Made by a program: the position numbers and the translations under genes. The notes under the pieces are model-generated. The model was not told the DNA's origin. It ran no database searches and worked only from the letters and a program-made list of their open reading frames with translations. Positions 18,408-25,609 of a DNA stretch of 25,609 bases are shown in pieces; positions within the stretch are counted from its first letter, which is position 1, and each line of letters starts with the position of its first letter. Source of the DNA: Chara braunii. Lineage: Eukaryota > Streptophyta > Charophyceae > Charales > Characeae. Location: NCBI GenBank assembly GCA_003427395.1, contig BFEA01000013.1, forward strand, positions 3,300,662 through 3,326,270. Direction: 5' to 3'.

Positions 18408-19600
18408 CAGAATCCCTATGGGTTGTTGCATCCTCTTCCAATTCCTGATGGCCCGGGCGAGTCTCTTTCCATCGACTTCACGGATATGGGGAAGAAAAGC
18501 ATAAATGGATATTCACAAGTGATGGTGATCATTGACCGCTTTTCAAAGTTTCTAAATCTGATTCCATTACCACCTCACGCCCCAACTGACCTTGTGATCA
18601 AGGAATTCTACAAACAGTACATTCTGCAGTGTGGGCCCCCGAAAACTGTTGTGAGTGACCGGGACACTCGGTTCATAAGTGCGGATTGGAAGGACTTCAC
18701 CTCCCAGGTCTACGGCACCAAACTCAAGATGACGTCTGGCCGACATCCTGAAGCCAATGGACTGGCTGAGGAGGTCAACCAGACTGTGATCCAACTTCTT
18801 TGAGCTCTAATTGTGCCTGATCAGAACTCTTGGGATGAGGAATTGCCGATTGTGCAGGGATTGTATAACAACTCCATACACTCCTCCACCGGGATGACAC
18901 CTAATCGGCTGCACCTCAGTTGGCTCGCAATCCCCTATCCTATCTGTTTCCTGACCAGCCACCTGGACTGACACCTGGCCAGCCAGGCTACAGCGCTAAG
19001 TTTGAACGTTTGCTCAAAGTTGCTGTCACAGCCATGGAAAAGCGACGCAGTGCCATGATCAAGCATGCAAATAAAAAGCGCCAGCCTGACCCTCTCACAG
19101 TGGGAAGTTATATCTGGGTCAAGATGTCTGAGTTTTCTGAAGAAGGTGTATCACGGAAGCTTCTTCCTCGGTACTACGGTCCGTGGAAGGTGCTGAATCG
19201 AGTAGGAGATGATTCCTTTGGTCCTTACACAATCGATGTGCCTACTCATCTGTGCACGTACCCAGTTTTTCATGCATCGAAGTTGTTTCCGTATGAACCA
19301 CCTGAAACTTTTCCGTATCGAGAATCAATGATTCCTCGCGCAATCAATGGCGGTCATCACAGTGGAAAGGGGAGAAACAGACACTACAAAGTCCATTTTC
19401 TGTACCACCCGTTGAATGACTTTTACTGGATCGCTAAGAAAGATTTGCTGCAGAGTGCCCCACGAGTCGTCAATGCATATGAACGACTGATTAGTTCTGA
19501 ACAACAGCCTAAATTCACTGCTACCCTCACTCCTACAGAACATACCCGGTCTCTCTTTGCTATTTATGCTTATGATGCATTATGCAAGGACTCTGATTGA
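18408..19600 (+). pseudogene. Ty3/gypsy (chromovirus-like) integrase C-terminal part
   Basis: The 3' part of pol. Integrase core from 18408: LLHPLPIPDGPGESLSIDF with the first catalytic Asp, then VIIDRFSKF, VVSDRDTRF (second Asp) and SGRHPEANGLAEEVNQ (catalytic Glu). The Asp-Glu gap is 36 residues, one more than the usual 35. TGA 18801-18803 interrupts the reading where Arg is expected (probably CGA to TGA). The same frame continues (VPDQNSWDEELPIVQGLYNN) to about 18917, then shifts to the frame ending at 19600. That part has SYLFPDQPPGLTPGQP, KKRQPDP, the GPY/F region (KLLPRYYGPWKVL, SFGPYTIDVP), and a chromodomain-like tail (HYKVHFLYHPLNDFYWI, then SAPRVVNAYERLI). RT, RNase H, protease and gag are absent upstream, so the element is 5'-truncated. 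Dead because of the stop and frameshift. Confidence 0.9.
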
Positions 19601-19620
19601 GTTACTCACTCGAAGGGACC

Positions 19621-19642
19621 TCACTCTCGAGGGGGGGGGTAG
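19621..19642 (+). other. Polypurine tract of the Ty3-type element
   Basis: CTCGAGGGGGGGGGTAG lies 20-40 bp after the integrase stop and directly before a TG dinucleotide that fits an LTR start. In this superfamily such a G-rich tract primes plus-strand DNA synthesis. Confidence 0.7.
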
Positions 19643-20240
19643 TGTAATGACCCGCCATAACACAGACTGAGAACATTGTTGATTTCTGAAGTTCTGCCGA
19701 TGGAATGGATGCCTTGCCAAGATTCCCGCATTCTGCTGTGTTTTCTAAGTCTGTATGTGTGCGTGCCTGTTGACTTGCGTGCCTGTCTGAGTGCTTGTCG
19801 GCATGAGTGTGTGTGTGACCGGTAAGGGTACTTGCTTGTTTGGCAGGCCGTAGGGCCGGTACTTACCTGTGGCCGTGGCATTGAGCGTCGCAGCAGGGGA
19901 AAACACTCAAGTAGCGGAGGCAGGGGCCCCGGGCACCTGGAGCAGCCGAAAAACACTCAAGTATCAGGTAGGCCGGTACCGCAGCCAGTAGCAGTAGATG
20001 TGCCGGGTACTCGAGGCCAAGCAGAAGAAGACAAAGTTGGCATTTTTAGAGGCCCAGTAGCGGTAGGCTAGGTCTAGGCCGGTACCAGTCCATCCAGTCT
20101 GAGTCTAGAGCCTGTACGGGCAATATCAGAGTCTGCAATGATGAAAGGGAGGAGGTACCCGTTGCTTGGGAGGCCGAGCGGCCTGGAAGTCACCGCCCAA
20201 GAGGCAAGCAGGCCGCTATATCAAGAGGCCGAGGCAAGAG

Positions 20241-20407
20241 CTCGGCCTCATTCTTCAGTGTGCAAGTTTGGCGACATGCTGCTGGAGCGCTGGCTGGAGT
20301 GGCGCTGGGTACTACCTGTCTCTTATACACATCTCGGCCTCATTCTTCAGTGTCCAAGTTTGGCGACATGCTGCTGGAGCGCTGGCTGGAGTGGCGCTGG
20401 GTACTAC
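20241..20407. other. Artefactual 75-bp duplication flanking an adapter
   Basis: Positions 20241-20315 and 20333-20407 are 75-bp direct copies with a single difference (G at 20262, C at 20354). The two share CTCGGCCTCATTCTTCAGTG at their start and GGCGCTGGGTACTAC at their end. Between them lies the transposase adapter core. ORFs crossing it contain the tell-tale adapter peptides (CLLYTSR, SYTHL, SLIHIS on plus; MCIRDR on minus). Confidence 0.9.
20316..20334 (+). other. Nextera/Tn5 mosaic-end adapter sequence
   Basis: CTGTCTCTTATACACATCT is an exact 19-of-19 match to the hyperactive Tn5 mosaic end used in Nextera libraries. Its position exactly between two copies of the same flank marks an untrimmed library adapter built into the assembly, not natural Tn5. 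Confidence 0.95.
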
Positions 20408-21097
20408 AGCGCTGCTGGGAGGAAGAAGCCGGGAGCTTCCACCTTGGCTATGGTGGAGCTCTACCGGTAGGAGGAGGAGGGAGAAGGGGACCAAGGAGGA
20501 GAGTGGCGGGCAACTTACCTGGCTATGGTAGACACCATCTGCATCACCTTGTTAGGCGCTGCATCTGGAAGGCCCCAGTGGGGGTAGTGCCTCGTCAAGG
20601 AAGCTCGGGACAGGGTCACGCATGGCGGTTGAGTAGGCAGCAGCATCGCTGCAGGGAGTTGACCTGGGGACAGAAGGGCAGCGACATAGCTGCTTTGGGT
20701 TGTCCTTTGGACAGGAGGGAGAGCCCTCAGTACTCCGCCATAGCCTCGGGCTGTATGTAGAGGAAGAGGAAGGGTGGCCATGGCGATGGTGGACCTCATG
20801 TTGTGCCTGCAGTAGAAGTGGGATTCGGACATTGATTCTGGTTATTGTTATTTCTTGTTTGACTAAGAGGGGAGGAGATAAGGGGGAGGAGATGAGGAGG
20901 AGGAGATTGGTTGGCGAGGAAGAAGAGCCTTGTCATTGGTCCATGCTGGAGTTTATCATCTTCTTCTTCTTTCTTACTTCTTCTTCTTCTTTCCCTCCCT
21001 CTCCTCTCAAGTTCATTCATTTCTTTTTGCAATTGGATGGCATTGTACTTTCTGATGTTTGTATACTTCGAAATTGGCCAGGATTGTAACATTACCA

Positions 21098-22898
21098 AAA
21101 CAAATTCTACAATATCCATAGTTAAAAAAACGGAACCATACAGTAGGTCCGCAAAACGAAGTACCCCTAAAGAGGGGAAAAGCAACACGAGAAAAATGTG
21201 GGATGATAGGACAAATTCAGGCTATTTCCAACGTAAATGAATTCTTGGGTGCACTGACAAAAAAATCAAGGAAAACAGGGGGAGTTGAAAGGAAGAAGAT
21301 TAAAAACGAATTAAGTTTTTTTTTGTTTTCCTTGTTTTCTTTTTGTTTTTTCGCTTTGGCACTCTGATATCATGTGACAATATATACTCCGACGTTGCTA
21401 GCTCTCTGCATTTGTAGATGATGCGGCGAGCATCGGGCCTGTCATAATACATATAAATTAATAAATATTTGGCAATTCAATTAGGTTACCTATCAAGTGG
21501 TGTCAACAACATTTACAATTTTACACAAACTGAACAAATAACTATTTCTATTTTGATCAGTTCTCTTACAGCAGCATCATACTAAATTGGCAATGGTAGA
21601 CGACTACAGTTCTAGTGTGAGGCTGTATGTTAGGTGTTAGCAGTCTCTCACCTCAACTAAAAAAAAAAAAAAAAAAAATCACTTGCACAGGTGTATGCAA
21701 AAATAAGAATAATTTTGTTTGTGTATGAGCACGAAATGGAACCTTCCCTGTCCCTGTATTCAACGATCCTAACTGCATCATCAAGCAGAAGTGTCTGTCG
21801 TGTGCACAACGGCCCACCCCTCTGCCCCACGAACCCACTTATGACGAGTACTGCCCGTTAGTTATCCTCGCGTGCAACGAGCCTTCCATCTGACCGATCT
21901 GGCTGATCAAGAGGCAGTTGAAGGACAGCCCCCAAGGCCTTCAGGAATTATTTAACGTCGCAGACCGGACGACGATCACAACCCATATTCAGATCACATA
22001 AGACGGTCTGGCAGACGTCTTACATAGGACTGGTCAGTCCACGTTCCCTCTACAGCACAGCAAGAGCTTAAAGGACAAAGCAGCAAAGCATGCGTGCTCT
22101 ACTCCCATGTGTTGGCATGGTGACCGTGACCCGTGCTTCGACCAGGACCTTTCAGAGGCAGCACCACCAAGAAGATTGTTGACTCTCAAGGTAGAGCGCT
22201 CACAACTCCTGAACCCGAAGAGGACACTCAAGTTGGACTCACTTCCTCACGGTAAGAAAGGATTGAGATGGGAATAAGTAAGGGAACAACGTACCTGAAG
22301 ATAGCTGCCCCCAACCGCAGATTTCTCTCCAATTGAGCTGACGTGCATTTCGATGACCGGTCATAACCTCAGTACCACCCACAATGCAATGCAGTGCTAC
22401 CTCAACAAAAAAGCCATGTCATCGTGCTCTCATCATCCCACATACATCTGCTATCATCCCACATACATCTGCTATCGCCACAGCCTTCTGACCACACACC
22501 CCTCTACCAGGGTGTCACCTATAACAAGCCAGCGTCAATGTATCCTCACTGCGTAGAAGCTTCGTCAGCGCACCAAGTAACAATGTCGCCAACGCTAGTA
22601 ATGGCGATATCGGACCAGCTCCGACACCAAAGTGCAAGGAATATGAGCTAGAGTGATAGACAACAAATCCAAGTTGCGAAATCAGGAAGTAGCTCAGATA
22701 GTCATCAACCAAGCAGAGAGTGCAATGTACCAAGATACCATCCAAACAAGAGCAATACAATGAACTCATGTGTCAATGTCGCCACTCTCTGGTCACACCG
22801 ACACAATATCCAATGTCGCACTTAATGTCTGGCGCTCAGCGCCCAGCCTATCCTAGTGAGCCTATCTAGCCTATCTACGTTCTTGCAATTGGATCACT
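21098..22898. other. Gene-free interval
   Basis: No recognisable gene over 1.8 kb. It contains an inverted pair CAAGGAAAACA / TGTTTTCCTTG (about 21266 and 21333), an A20 tract at 21659-21678, a 21-bp tandem duplication at 22432-22473, and a small palindrome GGCGCTCAGCGCC at 22831-22843. The last few hundred bases may be the leader of the following gag relic. Confidence 0.4.
22432..22473 (+). repeat. 21-bp tandem duplication
   Basis: ATCATCCCACATACATCTGCT occurs twice in immediate succession (22432-22452 and 22453-22473), without mismatch. It is in phase with codons but lies in no recognisable gene. Confidence 0.9.
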
Positions 22899-23239
22899 AT
22901 GAAGTCGAAGACCAATGTACGTGACGTCAACACCAATGCCGACCACCAGCACACACCAGGTATGTTCTCTCTCCTCCTCTCATCGTCCCTTGGATCCCCT
23001 CTTCATGCGCCTCCTACCCTAAGACCACCATCGCCATCACCTGCCCTGTGCCCCAGCTGCAAAGCTATGGCTGTTGTGCGCCTGCTGCCTCTACAGTGCT
23101 CCTCTCACCATTGCGCCCGTGCGCGCGTCCGACCAGCAGCGCCCATGCAGACTCTTGCGCAGCAACGCAGCAGCGTGTCCGCATTGCCTGCCTAGGCCAG
23201 AATGCCCTACCCTGGGCTGGCCTCTTTCCTCCCGTAGAA
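22899..23239 (+). pseudogene. Possible 5' part of the second gag relic
   Basis: ATG at 22899 opens MKSKTNVRDVNTNADHQ. Soon after, CAG/GTATGT at 22957-22965 is a strong plant-type splice donor, so the rest of the nominal ORF (Pro/Ser-rich, to 23195) may be intron. The link to the gag relic downstream is by position only. Confidence 0.25.
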
Positions 23240-24886
23240 TTGATGAAAAATTTGTTGATTATGCCCGCCAACTAGATGGTATCTTCACACAAAAGTTGTC
23301 AAACACCATTGCCTCAGTGAAGTTGGGTGGTGGTGGTAGGGGTGGAGATGGAGATGGGGGGGATGATGGTGACGATGACAAGAAGGTAAGGGTCCAAGGA
23401 AGATGGAGGAAAGAAAGGAGAAGAAAGGGAATCTGAGGGAGGAAAGAAGAGAGAAGATGAAAGTAAAACTCCCTTGGTTTTACACTGTAAAAAAAAGAAG
23501 AAAATACATTCCAGTGGGAAGCAGCAATGGACACGTGCCTATACGCGCAGTAGAATCCATACCAGGACCGTGTTTTGATGGCTAGTTCATGTCTTGCTGG
23601 GGGTGCGGCCAACTTCGCTAGTGAAGAAAGCAGGATGTACCTCTATGGTGCAGTGTTCCAACAAACCCGTATTGCGGATTTCACGAGGGCTTTGAAAGAT
23701 AGGTTCAAAGATAGAAACCTGCCCCGTCGCACAAAATATATGATCCTTAACATTAACGACAAAGCAGGATGTACCTCTATGGTGCAGTGTTCCCAACAAA
23801 CCCGTATTGCGGATTTCACGAGGGCTTTGAAAGATAGGTTCAAAGATAGAAACCTGCCCCGTCGCACAAAATATATGATCCTTAACATTAACGACAAAGC
23901 AGGATGTACCTCTATGGTGCAGTGTTCCCAACAAACCCGTATTGCGGATTTCACGAGGGCTTTGAAAGATAGGTTCAAAGATAGAAACCTGCCCCGTCGC
24001 ACAAAATATATGATCCTTAACATTAACGACCGTAAATGTTAGAGTGTCTCTGCACTCAAGGCCACAATGGATGAGGTACTGCAGTGTCCAGGTCACAGAA
24101 TAACCCGTGCGCAAATTTTAAACAACTTTGCAAGACCACTTCCCAATCCCGTGAGGACCCAGTTGTATCCCCGTACAAAGGAAGAGGGGATGGCATACGA
24201 GAAGTTCAGTAAAATTGTCGTAATACATGCCAGTTTCATGCAAGAAAAACTATTGCCACGATTGGAAAGATATGCCGAGAGGGAACCAATGGAAAAACAA
24301 AGCAATTTCGGGAAATATACAGGGTAAAGACAATCTTTTAGTTACGTTTGAAGAAGGGAGAGTTGAGTTGCTTCCCTACAAACAGATAGACTACGGACTA
24401 CAAGATACGAAGAGCAACAGAGTAGCCCGAGGAGGGGACTATGTGGCGACTGCAGCCCGTGGTGGAGGGCGGCAAGGAAGGGGCGACCGAGGTACAAGAA
24501 GTCATGGAGGAGGTGGAGGTCAAGGACCCGCTACTAAGAGGGGTGGTGGCGAAGGTATCTACTACGTTGGAGGTAGGGGTTATGGTCCCTCGCAAACGAG
24601 GTTCTCCCTTCAATGGGGGTAGGGGTAGAGGCAGAAAGCCATACCCAAAACATCCAGGGATTGCTGAAGATACCAAAAGTTGTGGCAAGAACGACTTGAG
24701 GCTGGACAGTGCTTTAAGTGGGGTGACCCCAACCACATAGTTCCATTTCGTCCTAAACACAGGTATCTAAAAGGGAACAGCCAGTACAGGATGCAATCGA
24801 TAGAAGCGCGCGTTGAACATACATCCTATCTAAAGGTCCCAGTGACAGAGACTGATGTAGGCCCCCACATAGCTAGCTATCCATAG
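23240..24886 (+). pseudogene. Ty3-type gag relic with broken zinc knuckle
   Basis: Pieces of one gag polyprotein in shifting frames. They are: DEKFVDYARQLDGIFTQKLS; a Gly/Asp-rich linker ending DDDKK at an AAG/GTAAGG donor-like site; PVGSSNGHVPIRAV; the capsid-like segment TRIADFTRALKDRFKDRNLP (present three times); TAG 24040-24042; MDEVLQCPGHRITRAQIL and FARPLPNPVRTQLYPRTKEE; LLVTFEEGRVELLPY in a new frame near 24330; an RGG-rich box (about 24425-24600: ARGGGRQGRGDRGTRS); then GRGRKPYPKHPGIAEDTKS; and last EAGQCFKWGDPNHIVPFRPKH. That final motif matches the CX2CX4HX4C nucleic-acid knuckle with the second and last Cys replaced by Trp and Arg. At least four frame changes and several stops show it is dead. 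No pol follows. Confidence 0.7.
23627..24030 (+). repeat. Near-perfect 135-bp triplication inside gag
   Basis: Units start CAGGATGTACCTCTATGGTG at 23631, 23765 and 23900, with periods of 134 and 135 bp. The last unit ends at AACGAC 24030. The only difference I see is one extra C (TTCCCAAC for TTCCAAC) in units 2 and 3. Each junction joins AACGAC to AAAGCAGG. The extra C offsets the 134-bp spacing, so the same capsid-like peptide is read in one frame in all three units. Confidence 0.95.
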
Positions 24887-25609
24887 GTGGCTTGTGCTAG
24901 GACGGCTCTAGGTTGTTCCCTTGCAGGCATCGGTGACAAGCTGATCACTCGTCCCCAAGCCTGGGCCGAATGAAAAAGGAAGTCAAAAGGGAAGCTAATA
25001 ATAGGAGATGTTGAAATAAGTCGAGAAAGAGTAGGCGAGAGCAGGCGCATTAGTTGACAACGGGTCAACCTGCAATTATATTAGTCGAAGACAAACTTGC
25101 GGCGCATCGACATGCGCTGCACCCCGCGCACGCGCCGCACTGCACACGATGTGCGCGCATGGGGTGCGGCGCACCGCGAAAATAGGGGTCGACCAAAAAA
25201 AAAAAAAGTTACCGAGGGGTATTCGAGGCCCAGCTGGGATGTCGCGCCACAAAACAAGACAACAACAACAACAACATTTTGAGGCCGCGCGGGGCCTCTG
25301 AAACAAAAAGGGGGAGCAGCTAAAGTAAGTTTGTTTTTGAAGTCTTGAATTTGGAATGCTGCCCCTCGCTGCCTGGATGAACCCCGGTAGTCCAGCTTTG
25401 TGCCCTTCTCGCCCGCCGTGCGTTGCCCGTCGCATGGTTGCCTCCATGTCTCCTGTGCAGCAGCAGCAGTCCAGGGCGTCGTCGTCTGGGCACAACAGTC
25501 ATCGTGAAGGACCGAAGCAGCGGGAGGAGCGCGGCGTAGGTGGGTAACCACCAGTCCCTCTCTCTCTCCCCTCCTTCCTCTCTCTCTCTCTCTCTCTCCC
25601 CCCCTCTCT
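24887..25609. other. Gene-poor 3' flank with simple repeats
   Basis: No confident gene. It contains a GC-rich inverted repeat (25113-25173), an A13 tract (25195-25207), an (ACA)n patch (25258-25275) and CT-rich sequence to the window end (about 25555-25609). A plus-strand ORF near 25356-25547 has a Gln/Ser-rich end (VQQQQSRASSSG) and a donor-like GTAGGTGGGT, possibly the first exon of something outside the window, but this is weak. Confidence 0.35.
25113..25173. repeat. GC-rich imperfect inverted repeat
   Basis: TGCGCTGCACCCCGCGCA (25113-25130) pairs imperfectly with TGCGCGCATGGGGTGCGGCGCA (25152-25173). Related TGCGGCGCAC sequence occurs near 18332. It may be a small palindromic repeat family of this genome. 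Confidence 0.55.

Larger units (their letters stand above)
19643..21097 (+). mobile_element. Probable 3' LTR of the chromovirus-like element
   Basis: Begins TGTAATGACCC immediately after the polypurine tract, which is the expected place and a common start for Ty3-type LTRs. A possible end is GTAACATTACCA at 21097: it closes with CA, and CATTAC there mirrors the GTAATG at the start. That gives about 1.45 kb, of which about 92 bp is an artefactual duplication (20241-20407). The interior has GGCCGGTACC-type repeats (about 19853, 19971, 20078) and a purine/pyrimidine-rich segment at 20860-21010. No second LTR lies in the window, so the 3' boundary is tentative. Confidence 0.55.

Noticed and set aside
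20316-20334. Natural Tn5 or IS50 insertion
   Set aside because: Only the engineered 19-bp mosaic end is present. There is no transposase or 9-bp target duplication, and there is a 75-bp flank copy instead.
20138-20760. Overlapping ORFs of 110-166 residues with internal duplication
   Set aside because: The duplication and the peptides YTSR, SLIHIS and MCIRDR come from the adapter artefact.
23587-24114. Minus-strand ORFs with triple internal repeats
   Set aside because: Mirror of the 135-bp triplication. The plus strand holds the recognisable gag peptides.
25356-25547. First exon of a host or transposase gene with poly-Gln
   Set aside because: Only a Gln/Ser-rich stretch and one donor-like site; no domain is visible before the window ends.

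Overview
The window looks like nuclear DNA of a green-lineage eukaryote made up almost entirely of decayed transposable elements and simple repeats. I found no intact host gene, tRNA, rRNA, CRISPR array or prokaryotic operon. The element families (Ty3-type integrase with a chromodomain-like tail, a plant-type hAT transposase with the ERN[W]..H..KKRNRL signature, Gly/Arg-rich gag with a zinc knuckle) suit a plant or streptophyte alga. A charophyte such as Chara is my best guess, from general familiarity with the style of these proteins rather than from any search.

Layout, left to right. 1-870: trinucleotide, CA and GAC/GAT low-complexity DNA. 871-3240: non-coding, with one 120-bp direct-repeat pair and an AT microsatellite. 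3240-5745: a nested tandem array with units of about 0.9-1.1 kb, holding diverged copies of an open segment on the minus strand. 6312-8614: a plus-strand retroelement relic (gag-like coiled coil, Ala-rich linker, aspartic protease with a broken active site), split by a foldback insertion at 6393-6733. 9508-11560 and 14484-16400: two diverged copies (A and B) of one repeat family. Each copy has a 67-bp block that is unusually well conserved, a TATA-like site and a short ORF starting MA[RW]. 13410-14291: the C-terminal part of a hAT transposase, broken by stops and frameshifts. 18408-21097: the 3' end of a Ty3 chromovirus-like element (integrase, GPY/F, chromodomain-like tail, polypurine tract, probable 3' LTR). 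22899-24886: a second gag relic with a near-perfect 135-bp triplication and a damaged zinc knuckle. 24887-25609: GC-rich inverted repeat and simple repeats.

The sequence also contains an assembly artefact. The 19-bp Nextera/Tn5 mosaic end lies at 20316-20334 between two 75-bp copies of the same flank. The local structure there, and short ORFs across it, should not be read as biology.

No coherent cellular pathway is visible. The least explained item is the A/B repeat family: a short ORF, a three-fold repeated acidic motif, a conserved non-coding stem-loop block, and possibly a convergent reverse-strand reading frame.
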